NCBI GenBank assembly: GCA_964575225.1
Contig: CAZNQW010000006.1
Coordinates: 1-42,586, forward strand
Source of the DNA: CAZNQW01 sp964575225
GTDB lineage: Bacteria; Chloroflexota; Anaerolineae; JAAYZQ01
Length of the DNA: 42,586 nt
Reading direction: 5' to 3'
Below the pieces are notes generated by a model. That model saw only the letters and a program-made list of their open reading frames with translations. It was not told where the DNA came from and made no database searches. The first letter of the stretch is position 1. Each line of letters starts with the position of its first letter. Shown piece by piece: positions 24,730-33,988 of this stretch. Position numbers and translations under genes: made by a program.

Positions 24730-24835
24730 TGGACCCCCGCTTCCGCGGGGGTGACGTTCGTCAATCCACGCACTGTCATGCCCGCCGCGAGTACCCTCGC
24801 GCATAAGCGCCTGCGTACCCGCAGGCAGCATCCAT
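24730..24835. repeat. Dispersed hairpin repeat, copy 2 (module B then module A)
   Basis: Module B (24730-24756) and module A (24775-24835) repeat the elements of 6029-6055 and 5950-6010 in the reverse order but on the same strand. Here all three stems are perfect: CCCCCGC/GCGGGGG, CGCGAG/CTCGCG and GCCTGCG/CGCAGGC, each with a 4-nt loop. The gap 24590-24891 holds no gene. Confidence 0.75.
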
Positions 24836-24891
24836 CTTGCGCCGCACCACGTCTTGGCCGACCTTGCAATAGCCCTGCCCCACGGTCGTCC

Positions 24892-26079
24892 CTACTCTAC
24901 GATCTCGAGGTTCTCTTTCGCGAAACCTACCAGCCGCTCGAGGCTGTCCAGGCTATAGTTCTGCGGGATGCGGGCCAGGCCCACATCCCGGCCGAGATAG
25001 TCTTTGCCCAGGCGTTCGCCGGCCCAGGTGATGACCCGGTCCAGGGCCGGCGTGTCGACCTTCGCCAGGACCGCGATGGCCCGGCTGACGGCCAGACCAA
25101 AGGGTACATCTTCGGCCAGGTAGCGGGCGCCGAAATCGGGCACAAAGCGGCCCGGGGCCACCTCGCGCACCGGTGCTTTGAGCCCGGCGTAGGCCCGGTT
25201 GGTGACAAAGGCGCTGTGCAGGGACGATGCGTCGGCGATGGCCTCGCCGTAACTGTGCCGGAGCCAGGTGTCCAGCGGGCGCACAGCGGTCAGGTCCAGC
25301 GCACCCTCCAGGCGGGCGCGGATGGCCTGCACGTCGTCGCTCAAGGCGGCCAGGGTTGCGGCGCCCTCCTCGCTCAGGCCCTGGTAGAACAGGGGCACCT
25401 CGTCGCGGCCAAAAGTCGTGCCGTCCCATCGGGCAAACAGGCCGTACATAATGCCGGGGTGGATGATCTGTCCCGTGTTGGCCAGGGTGAGGGCCAGCAG
25501 GGTGGCCGCCGCGCCGACGCGCAGGCCCAACATCCGCTCCAGGATGGGCACAATGGCGCCGATCTCTACAGCGGGCCGGCTGGCCACGTCCACGGCGTCC
25601 TTGACGCCGAGCACGTGGACCCGCTGGCCGTAGGTCTCGATGCGGCAGGCCCAGGGCAGCGTTTGCAGTCCGAAAAGGCGCACATCGGGACGGGCCAAGC
25701 TGGCCATGACCGAGGCGGCACAATAGTCAAAACCGCCCCGGGCCGGGATGGCGCCGACCCAGGCGTCCCGCTCGAGGTAGGGTCCAATCTGGCGCAGGGT
25801 GTCCTCGTGGGCAAAGGCGGGCAGGACCAGTACCACCATCTCGGAGCCTGGGATCACCTCCTCCGGGTTGGCGCTGATGCGGCGAGGTCGGGCCGTGGCC
25901 TGCACCGCGCCGGTGGTCTCCAGGCCTCCGGCGCGGGCCATGCCGGCGGCGAGGCGCTGGGCTTCGTCGCCGAAGGGCGCGTAGAGGTCGACGTCGCAGG
26001 AGAGGTTCTGGGCGGCGATGGGCAAAAGCGTGTGGGCGCCATTGCCCGCACCGCAGATGGTGATCTTGGTCAACGTCAT
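24892..26079 (-). CDS. NAD/NADP octopine/opine dehydrogenase family protein
   Basis: A 395-residue dehydrogenase. The N-terminus TKITICGAGNGAHTLLP is the dinucleotide-binding loop (G-x-G-x-G-A). PARGGFDYCAAS and LQTLPWACRIETYG are the family blocks before the C-terminal helical catalytic domain, where NTGQIIHPGIMYG carries the His used by opine dehydrogenases. Such enzymes join or split an amino acid and a 2-oxo acid with NAD(P)H. The ATG at 26079 overlaps the preceding C45 stop by 4 bp, so translation is coupled. Direction and substrate are unknown. Confidence 0.85.
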   Translation of the reverse strand: MTLTKITICGAGNGAHTLLPIAAQNLSCDVDLYAPFGDEAQRLAAGMARAGGLETTGAVQATARPRRISANPEEVIPGSEMVVLVLPAFAHEDTLRQIGPYLERDAWVGAIPARGGFDYCAASVMASLARPDVRLFGLQTLPWACRIETYGQRVHVLGVKDAVDVASRPAVEIGAIVPILERMLGLRVGAAATLLALTLANTGQIIHPGIMYGLFARWDGTTFGRDEVPLFYQGLSEEGAATLAALSDDVQAIRARLEGALDLTAVRPLDTWLRHSYGEAIADASSLHSAFVTNRAYAGLKAPVREVAPGRFVPDFGARYLAEDVPFGLAVSRAIAVLAKVDTPALDRVITWAGERLGKDYLGRDVGLARIPQNYSLDSLERLVGFAKENLEIVE

Positions 26080-27176
26080 GCCGATCGTCCTTGTAGGGAG
26101 ATGTGGTCAAAGGGTCCCTGACAGGGCAGACCGTGGCAAAAAAGCATCTGCTGCTGCCGGGGGAGAAAGATGGCGGCCGAAATCGTGGCCGATTTGCTGC
26201 CCGCCTCGGGGTGGCAGCAGAGGGATCCAAGAGGACCGTCGTGGGTGGCCGCCAGCGCCTTGGCAAAGGGCACGTCGATCTGGCCCTGGGCGCCCGCCAG
26301 GGCCCGGCTGGCCGTCTCGTAGCGGCCGGTGGAGCGGCTGCGGTCCTGGGGTGGATCCACGTGGGCATAGTAGCCGCGCATCTGATCGCTGACAAAGTGG
26401 TTGGTGTTCACCAGGGCGCCGCTGTGGCTCTCAAAGAGGCCATAGCGGCTGTGGCCGCCTTCCAGGACGGCCAGGTGCCCCGTGGCGTCGGCCAGGATCA
26501 GGTTGTTGCGTCCCAGGCGGGGCGCGGCCCGGAGATAGTCCAGCGCCGAGGCGACCGTTTCGTGGTCTTCGAGGGTGTGCATCATCAGCGAATAGGAGGG
26601 CAAGCCGGGGCCCAGGTCGGTGGAGTAGACGTGGGTGTCGGCCACGGCCAGGCCGGCCTGGTTCATGCCGGCTGAAAAGACGCCCGGGCTGCCGGCGCTG
26701 CCGACGTATAGGTACGGGTAGCCGTTTTCGGGCGTGGCCTGGGCCACGATCTGGAGGGACAGGTGGTCGGCGCGATAGTCGCGGTTCTTGGCCAGGATGG
26801 GCTCCCCGTCCGCGGTGGCCGATCCCGACGCGGCCCAGGTGGTGCAGCCTTCGGCAGCGCGGGCGCGGCGCACCAGAAGATCGTCACGCAGGAAGGCGAT
26901 GAGGTTGTAGCGCAACAGGACATCGAACTCCAAGGACAGGGCCTGGGCTTGGCCGCGGATCATGGCCAGCAAGGGCTCGTCTTCCTGCTGCAACAAGGCC
27001 TGGGTATCCTTCATTAAGGCCTCGAAACGGGGGTCGGGGCCGTCCTCCTCGAGCTGGCGGAAACGCGCGGCGACGGCCTCGAGGATCAAGGGCCGGAGAT
27101 GGCCGACCTGCTGGCCGTGCTGCTGGCCCATCGAGTAGGCGTCGCCTTGCAGCGTGAGTGTGGTATATTCAGGCAT
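26076..27176 (-). CDS. C45-family autoprocessing acyltransferase/amidohydrolase
   Basis: A 366-residue N-terminal-nucleophile enzyme of peptidase family C45 (isopenicillin N acyltransferase-like). A prosegment of about 110 residues ends at Gly110-Cys111 (AAEGCTTWAA), where self-cleavage would expose Cys111 as the nucleophile. AKNRDYRADHL, GSAGSPGVFSAGMNQAGLAV and LVNTNHFVSD are the conserved following blocks. These enzymes hydrolyse or form amide bonds of small N-acyl compounds. It lies 22 bp after rpiR and overlaps the opine-dehydrogenase start, so it probably releases the amino-acid part of the imported compound. Confidence 0.88.
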   Translation of the reverse strand: MPEYTTLTLQGDAYSMGQQHGQQVGHLRPLILEAVAARFRQLEEDGPDPRFEALMKDTQALLQQEDEPLLAMIRGQAQALSLEFDVLLRYNLIAFLRDDLLVRRARAAEGCTTWAASGSATADGEPILAKNRDYRADHLSLQIVAQATPENGYPYLYVGSAGSPGVFSAGMNQAGLAVADTHVYSTDLGPGLPSYSLMMHTLEDHETVASALDYLRAAPRLGRNNLILADATGHLAVLEGGHSRYGLFESHSGALVNTNHFVSDQMRGYYAHVDPPQDRSRSTGRYETASRALAGAQGQIDVPFAKALAATHDGPLGSLCCHPEAGSKSATISAAIFLPRQQQMLFCHGLPCQGPFDHISLQGRSA

Positions 27177-27198
27177 GGGTTTCTCCCTGCGCCAGGGC

Positions 27199-28065
27199 TC
27201 AGGACCGGCGGCCGGGACCGGAAGTGTGTTCCGAGATGGCTCTCGCCACGCGGGCCATCTTTTCCCGAGCCAGGTCCGTCCCTTTCAGCAGCATGGCCTC
27301 ATAGATCACGTCGATGATGGCCAATTGGGCATTGCGCACGGTGGGCGAATCGTAGGTGATGGCGGCTGCCAGCGTCGCCGTGGAGAGCAGAATGTCCGAA
27401 GCACTGGCTACGGGTGTGCCGGGATAGCTGGTGAGCGCCACCGTGGTTGCTCCGCCCTCGCGGGCCAGGCCGAGCGCCTCGGCTACCTGACTCTGCCGGC
27501 CGGTGTGGGAGATGCCGATGGCTACGTCTTGATCCGTGAGGGAGGCCGCAGACATGACTTGCATCTGCGAGTCGAGGAAGGCGTTGGCGTTGATGCCGAG
27601 GTGCATGCACTTGAGATGCAACTCGCGGGCAGCGATGCTGGCCCCGCCCGCAGAATAGAGATCGACCCGCCGGGCAGCCATAATGGCATCCACGACACGG
27701 TCGAGCACGTCCAGATCGAGCGATCGCTGGATGTCCTGCAGGGCCTGGATATTGGCGGCAAAACTCCGCTGGGCCACAGTGGTCAGGGTATCGTCGGGCA
27801 GGGGCTCGACATACACCAGCGTGGATGGCGTGCCCCATTCCCGGGCCAGGGCGATCTTGATCTGGGGGTAGCCGTCAAAGCCCATGCGCCGGCAAAATCG
27901 GGAGATGGTAGTGTTGCTCACCCTGGCGAGCTTGGCCAGCGAGGTGATGGTGAGGTTGACCGCTTCGTGGGGGTGCTGGAGGAGATATTCGCCAACTTTG
28001 CGCTCCTGCGCGGGCAGCGATGGCAGCATTTTTTTGATTTGAAGTAGCACGCCTGTGTCCGCCAT
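27199..28065 (-). CDS. MurR/RpiR-family regulator
   Basis: A 288-residue regulator. Residues about 1-75 are the RpiR helix-turn-helix domain (ITSLAKLARVSNTTISRFCR) and residues about 120-265 a SIS domain (VDLYSAGGASIAARELHLK, AIGISHTGRQSQVAEALGLA), which normally binds a phosphosugar or related ligand. ATG 28065 follows GGGAGG; the frame is open to 28134 across the promoter and is rejected. It is the first gene of the leftward catabolic operon and divergent from the ABC importer, with an inverted repeat in between, so it is likely to regulate both directions. Confidence 0.9.
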   Translation of the reverse strand: MADTGVLLQIKKMLPSLPAQERKVGEYLLQHPHEAVNLTITSLAKLARVSNTTISRFCRRMGFDGYPQIKIALAREWGTPSTLVYVEPLPDDTLTTVAQRSFAANIQALQDIQRSLDLDVLDRVVDAIMAARRVDLYSAGGASIAARELHLKCMHLGINANAFLDSQMQVMSAASLTDQDVAIGISHTGRQSQVAEALGLAREGGATTVALTSYPGTPVASASDILLSTATLAAAITYDSPTVRNAQLAIIDVIYEAMLLKGTDLAREKMARVARAISEHTSGPGRRS

Positions 28066-28084
28066 AACCGAACCTCCCAGAAGC

Positions 28085-28113
28085 AGTATAACAGATATCA
28101 TTTCCGTTGTCAA
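28085..28113 (-). promoter_or_regulatory. Promoter for the rpiR operon
   Basis: Minus-strand TTGACA (28113-28108) and TATACT (28090-28085) are 17 bp apart. The start point, near 28078, leaves a leader of only about 13 nt that just includes the GGGAGG ribosome site. Confidence 0.75.
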
Positions 28114-28126
28114 CATACGAGACGGT

Positions 28127-28151
28127 AATTTCATCCGTCGATGTCGAAATT
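28127..28151. promoter_or_regulatory. Possible RpiR operator between divergent promoters
   Basis: AATTTC (28127-28132) and GAAATT (28146-28151) are inverse copies 13 bp apart. The site lies between the two divergent -35 elements and touches the plus-strand one. RpiR-family proteins often bind AT-rich inverted repeats; the link is inferred. Confidence 0.35.
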
Positions 28152-28179
28152 TGCACCCCTGGGAGAACTGTGATAGAAT
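28151..28179 (+). promoter_or_regulatory. Promoter for the ABC-importer operon
   Basis: TTGCAC (28151-28156) and TAGAAT (28174-28179) are 17 bp apart. A second TATACT at 28195-28200 lacks a matching -35. The leader to the first gene would be about 485 nt. Apart from the leader helices, I see no gene in 28202-28672. Confidence 0.5.
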
Positions 28180-28480
28180 TACGTTATACTTATGCCAGCA
28201 GAACCAGAATTCGAGTAGCGACCCCGCAAGTTTCCCCAGGTTCGATGGGTGGATGATAGATGGAGACGTCCGATCGGTGGTAGAGCCCTCGCAGGTGTGC
28301 TAGGGACAAAGTGGCAAGTAGCGACACCATAGTGAGCACATGAGTAAGCACATTTTAGAACTCTGAAGTCTTGGTGGTCGGGATCTACCCCCGCCGCGGC
28401 GGGGAAGAGGTTGGTCTTTGGTCTCCCGCTGAGGGTTTCACAAAAGGGCGCAGGCCGCGGTGGCATCGCGATCTGCCCCA

Positions 28481-28576
28481 TCCGGCAAGCTTTGATTTGC
28501 CGGAGCGACGTATCCAGTTGGGTAGGCGGCCGTTTGGCTTACACAAAGCAGAGGTCACCCACAGGCCACTCCGGCA
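28481..28576 (+). promoter_or_regulatory. Leader with mutually exclusive helices before the SBP gene
   Basis: TCCGGCAA (28481-28488) pairs perfectly with TTGCCGGA (28497-28504). The same middle segment, read as TGCCGGAG (28498-28505), pairs equally well with CTCCGGCA (28569-28576). The two helices cannot coexist, an architecture used by attenuators and riboswitches. No known riboswitch consensus was recognised. Confidence 0.45.
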
Positions 28577-28672
28577 GCCAATTGGGATGTGAGGAGGTGA
28601 GGCTATCACTGGATTGGACGTTCTCTTGGTTTCGATTCACCATCGGTGAGAAAACCGAAAAGGAGGAAAGGG

Positions 28673-30406
<1,734 letters not shown>

Positions 30407-30448
30407 ATTTTGAGGGAGGGCGAGTTCGTAGTGGGTGCGGTACGCGAA

Positions 30449-30489
30449 CCGGGATCCGGGCTGCGCGTGATACCAGTCCCGGATCCCGG
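30449..30489 (+). promoter_or_regulatory. Intercistronic 12-bp hairpin between SBP and permease genes
   Basis: CCGGGATCCGGG (30449-30460) pairs perfectly with CCCGGATCCCGG (30478-30489) across a 17-nt loop. It has no T-run. Such structures after binding-protein genes usually protect the upstream mRNA so that more SBP than permease is made. Confidence 0.65.
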
Positions 30490-30545
30490 GGTTCCGAATC
30501 CCGAATGTCTGCATCGGGTGCGCACATTGTAGGAGGGGGGGATCG

Positions 30546-31556
30546 GTGAGAGCCGTCAAGGTCATCGAGCGGATGCTGATCACCGTGCCTATCATGTTCG
30601 GGGTAGCCGTGGTGGTTTTTCTCTTCATGCGGTTGACCCCGGGTGATCCGGTAGATATCATGATGGGCCAGGGCGGGGCGGTGGGGGTCGGCGAGATGGA
30701 GCGGCTGCGGAGCGAGTTTCATCTCGACGAGCCGCTGCACGTCCAACTGTGGTTGTTCCTCAAAGATGCGATGCGCGGCGATCTGGGTTACTCCTATACG
30801 CAGAAGCGGCCCGTCAGCGAGCTGATCGTCGAGCGGCTGCCGGCGACCATCGAACTGGCGGCTGGTGCGCTGTTCTTTGCTCTGATCATCGCCATCCCCA
30901 TCGGCATCGTGTCTGCCGTGCGGCAGCGATCCCTCCTGGACCAATTCAGCATGGCCGGCGCCTTTCTGGGCGTCTCTATGCCGGCGTTCTGGCTGGGCAT
31001 CATCCTCATCTTGTTCTTTGCCGTACGCCTGCACTGGTTGCCGGTGCAGGGCCGTATCACGTTTGGCGTGAGCCTGGACCACGTAACGGGCATCTATGTG
31101 CTGGACAGCATCCTGACGCGCAACGGGCCGGCGCTGGTCAGTAGCCTGAAGCACCTGGTGTTGCCGTCGGTCAGCCTGGGGGCCTCAGTGGCGGCCATCG
31201 TGGCCCGCGTGCTGCGCTCGAGCATGGTCGAGATCCTGCGGCAGGATTACATCACCCTGGCCCGGGCCAAGGGTCAAGCCGAGTTCCTGGTGGTGATGAA
31301 ACACGCCCTGCGCAATGCCCTGATCCCGACGGTGACGGTGGTGGGATTGCAGATCGGCACGTTGCTGGGCGGCAACATGATCGTCGAGACGGTCTTTAGC
31401 TGGCCCGGGCTGGGCCGCATGGTGGTCAAGGCGATTTTTGAGCGGGACTTTCCGCTGATTCAAGGTTCGGTCATGATCTATGCGTTCACCTTTGTGCTGG
31501 CCAACCTGGTCGTCGACGTGCTGTATACCTATCTGGATCCCAAGATCGAGCTGTAG
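30546..31556 (+). CDS. DppB/OppB-type ABC permease
   Basis: A 336-residue inner-membrane permease with about six helices. RLTPGDPVDIMMG near the N-terminus and the EAA-type cytoplasmic loop (ITLARAKGQAEFLVVMKHALRNAL) are diagnostic for the DppB/OppB family. The GTG start at 30546 follows AGGAGGGGG. It is 139 bp after the SBP gene and 23 bp before its partner permease, and forms the transport channel with the 31580-32515 product. Confidence 0.93.
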   Translation: MRAVKVIERMLITVPIMFGVAVVVFLFMRLTPGDPVDIMMGQGGAVGVGEMERLRSEFHLDEPLHVQLWLFLKDAMRGDLGYSYTQKRPVSELIVERLPATIELAAGALFFALIIAIPIGIVSAVRQRSLLDQFSMAGAFLGVSMPAFWLGIILILFFAVRLHWLPVQGRITFGVSLDHVTGIYVLDSILTRNGPALVSSLKHLVLPSVSLGASVAAIVARVLRSSMVEILRQDYITLARAKGQAEFLVVMKHALRNALIPTVTVVGLQIGTLLGGNMIVETVFSWPGLGRMVVKAIFERDFPLIQGSVMIYAFTFVLANLVVDVLYTYLDPKIEL

Positions 31557-31579
31557 CCAGAGATTGCTGGAGGAAGAGG

Positions 31580-32515
31580 ATGGACGCGACGACGACGGCG
31601 CAGAGTACCATCGCCCGTATGGCCTACGTATGGCGCATCCGGTTCCGGCTGCTGAGGGGCAATCTCCACGAGTTCTGGATCCAGTTGCGGGGCCGGCCTC
31701 TGGCCCTGGGGGGCGGGATCGTGGTCGTGCTGTACATTCTGGCGGCCATTTTTGCCGAGCAGATCGTACCCCACGATGCCACCCTGAGCGACCTTCGGAT
31801 GCGCCTCCTGCCGCCTGCCTGGCAGGAGGGGGGGAACCTCACGTACCTGCTGGGGACCGACGACCAGGGCCGCGACCTGCTGAGCCGGATCATCGTGGGA
31901 GCCCGTGTCTCGCTGCTGGTTGGGCTGTTGTCGGTGGGTATCTCGGTCGCCGTCGGCACGGCTCTGGGCGCGCTGGCCGGCTACTACCGCGGGGTCCTGG
32001 ACCAGGTCCTATCGCGGTTCGCAGACCTGCTCCTGGCATTCCCGTTCCTGATCTTTGCCATCGGCATGATGGCCTTCCTGGGGCCAGGGTTCTGGAACCT
32101 CATCATGGCGTTGACGTTCAAAGGCTGGGTGGAGTTCTTTCGATTGGTGCGTGGCGAGATGCTCGCTGAAAAACCAAAGGAGTACGTGGAGGCGGCCAAG
32201 GTAGTGGGTCAGTCGCACCTGGTCATCATCGCCAGCGAAATCCTGCCCAACATCATCCAGTCGGTCTTTGTTCTGGGCACGCTGCGCATGGGTTTTATGA
32301 TCATCATGGAGGCCAGCCTGAGCTTCCTGGGCCTGGGCATCCAGCCGCCTACGCCGGCCTGGGGGTCGATGGTGGCCTCGGGACGCGATTACCTGCTCAA
32401 CTCGTGGTGGATGTCGACCCTGCCGGGCATTGCCATCCTGATCCTGGTGCTATCCATCAACCTCTTTGGCGAAGGCCTGCGGGATATCCTGGATCCGCGG
32501 CTCAAGGTGGAGTAG
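31580..32515 (+). CDS. DppC/OppC-type ABC permease
   Basis: A 311-residue partner permease. The N-terminal OppC segment, LLGTDDQGRDLLSRIIVGARVS, the EAA loop (YVEAAKVVGQSHLVIIASEILPN) and PPTPAWGSMVASGRDY near the C-terminus identify the DppC/OppC family. GAGGAAGAGG precedes ATG 31580. The next gene, an MttB-family protein, starts only 8 bp after its stop and its ribosome site overlaps this gene's end, so the two are tightly linked in translation. Confidence 0.93.
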   Translation: MDATTTAQSTIARMAYVWRIRFRLLRGNLHEFWIQLRGRPLALGGGIVVVLYILAAIFAEQIVPHDATLSDLRMRLLPPAWQEGGNLTYLLGTDDQGRDLLSRIIVGARVSLLVGLLSVGISVAVGTALGALAGYYRGVLDQVLSRFADLLLAFPFLIFAIGMMAFLGPGFWNLIMALTFKGWVEFFRLVRGEMLAEKPKEYVEAAKVVGQSHLVIIASEILPNIIQSVFVLGTLRMGFMIIMEASLSFLGLGIQPPTPAWGSMVASGRDYLLNSWWMSTLPGIAILILVLSINLFGEGLRDILDPRLKVE

Positions 32516-32523
32516 GAGGGGCC

Positions 32524-33963
32524 ATGGCGGGGCTGGAGCGAAGGGGCGACAAGGACGGCGGACTGCATGTCCTTGCGACGGCGGACGTGGAGGCCATCCA
32601 CGGGGGTGCGCTGCGTATCCTGGCGGGCACGGGCATTGCCGTGCACGACGCCGCGGTCCTGACGTTGCTCGCCGGGGCTGGTTGCCGGATCAGCCGGGAG
32701 GACCGCCGTGCCTATCTGCCCGCCGACGTGGTGGAAGGCGCGGTGGGCTTGGCTCCGGCGGAGGTCACGCTGTATGACCGGCTCGGCGCCGAGGCGATGG
32801 CCCTGGGCAGCGGACGGTTCCACGTCCGGGTATCCAGCGGTGCGACGGGCATCCTCGACCTGGACGATGGCCGGCGGCGGCCGCCCACACAGCAAGACGC
32901 CGCCGATGCCGCGCGGCTGGCCGATGCCCTGCCGCACATCCACGGCATGAGCACGATGGCCGTCCAGCCGGCGGATGTGCCCGCCCGCTGTGTGGACGTG
33001 CACGCACTGCGGCTGGCGCTGGCCAATACGGTCAAACCGCTGGGGTACGTATGCCTCAACGAGGATCTGATCGAGCCCGTCATTGCCATGGCGGCTGCCG
33101 TGGCCGGCGGCGAGGAGGCTCTGCGGCGGCGCCCATTTCTGACCGCCCTCGCCGAGTCCACTTCGCCGCTGCAACTGGTGTCCAGCCAACTGGCCGTGCT
33201 GCGGGCCTTTGCGGAACGGGGACTCCCGCTGACCCTTCACGCGCATCCCATGGCCGGCTTGACGGCGCCGGTGACGCTGGCGGGCATGTTGGTCATCACT
33301 CACGCCGAGGTGCTGGCCCTGGCGACCATTGCCCAAATGGTCCGGCCGGGGACGCCGGTGATGTATGGCATGTCGTCGTCGGTGCCCACTATGCGCAGCG
33401 GAGCGAACCTGTCGGGCGCGGTAGAGATCGGGCTATTGGGCACGGCACTGGCGCAATTGGCGGGCCGCTGCGGGCTGCCCTGCGTGCTGAGCAGCGGCAG
33501 CGACGCCCACTGCCCGGGTGCGCAGAGCGTTCTGGAGCGGGTGATGACGCTGTTGCCGCCGGTGTTGGCCGGGGTGGACCTGATCAACCTGTCGACGCTG
33601 GACACCAAGATGAGCTTTAGCTTGGAGCAACTGGTCCTGGACGACCTGATCGTCAGCCTCGTGGGCCGCTATCTGCGGGGCATCGCCGTGGACCCGGAGA
33701 GCCTGGCCGTGTCGCTGATCGACGAGGTGGGGCCGGGCGGGGCCTTTATCCTTACCGATCATACACTGCGCCACTTCCGGACCGAGCTGCTGGTCCCGGA
33801 GCTGCTCCAGCGTGGGGGGAGGCCTGCCTGGGAGCAGGCGGGTGCGCCAAGCCTGGCTATCCAGGCGCGGGAACGGGTGCGACGCATCCTGGCAGAACAC
33901 CGGCCGCCGCCGCTGGCCGACCCAGTGGCCCGGCAACTGGACGACATCGTGACTTTTGCCTAG
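32524..33963 (+). CDS. MttB-family (trimethylamine methyltransferase-like) protein, no amber codon
   Basis: A 479-residue TIM-barrel protein of the MttB superfamily. Pyrrolysine-dependent MttB enzymes have an in-frame UAG; here the frame is continuous, so this belongs to the non-Pyl branch that includes glycine-betaine methyltransferase MtgB. Visible blocks are VSSGATGILDLDDG, LSSGSDAHCPGAQSVLERV and the C-terminal ILTDHTLRHFRTELLVP. Family members move a methyl group from a quaternary amine to a corrinoid protein, but no separate corrinoid protein gene lies in this window. Its place inside the importer operon implies the imported compound is its substrate. ATG 32524 follows AGGAGGGG. Confidence 0.85.
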   Translation: MAGLERRGDKDGGLHVLATADVEAIHGGALRILAGTGIAVHDAAVLTLLAGAGCRISREDRRAYLPADVVEGAVGLAPAEVTLYDRLGAEAMALGSGRFHVRVSSGATGILDLDDGRRRPPTQQDAADAARLADALPHIHGMSTMAVQPADVPARCVDVHALRLALANTVKPLGYVCLNEDLIEPVIAMAAAVAGGEEALRRRPFLTALAESTSPLQLVSSQLAVLRAFAERGLPLTLHAHPMAGLTAPVTLAGMLVITHAEVLALATIAQMVRPGTPVMYGMSSSVPTMRSGANLSGAVEIGLLGTALAQLAGRCGLPCVLSSGSDAHCPGAQSVLERVMTLLPPVLAGVDLINLSTLDTKMSFSLEQLVLDDLIVSLVGRYLRGIAVDPESLAVSLIDEVGPGGAFILTDHTLRHFRTELLVPELLQRGGRPAWEQAGAPSLAIQARERVRRILAEHRPPPLADPVARQLDDIVTFA

Positions 33964-33988
33964 GATCTGAGGCTGGGAGGTGTTGGCT

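Noticed and set aside
22355..24754. 799-codon plus-strand open frame
   Set aside because: It is antisense to the GlmL-fusion gene, which has clear ASKHA motifs. The long opposite frame is a by-product of high third-position G+C; its translation is Val/Gly/His-rich with no motif.
24751..26121. 456-codon plus-strand open frame
   Set aside because: Antisense to the opine dehydrogenase gene and running into repeat copy 2; no ribosome site or domain.
28202..28672. Cobalamin riboswitch in the importer leader
   Set aside because: Looked for because of the B12-type protein nearby, but no AGCCAGGAGACC-like B12 box is present.
32524..33963. Pyrrolysine (amber) readthrough in the MttB-like gene
   Set aside because: The frame is open throughout with no internal TAG, so this is a non-Pyl family member.
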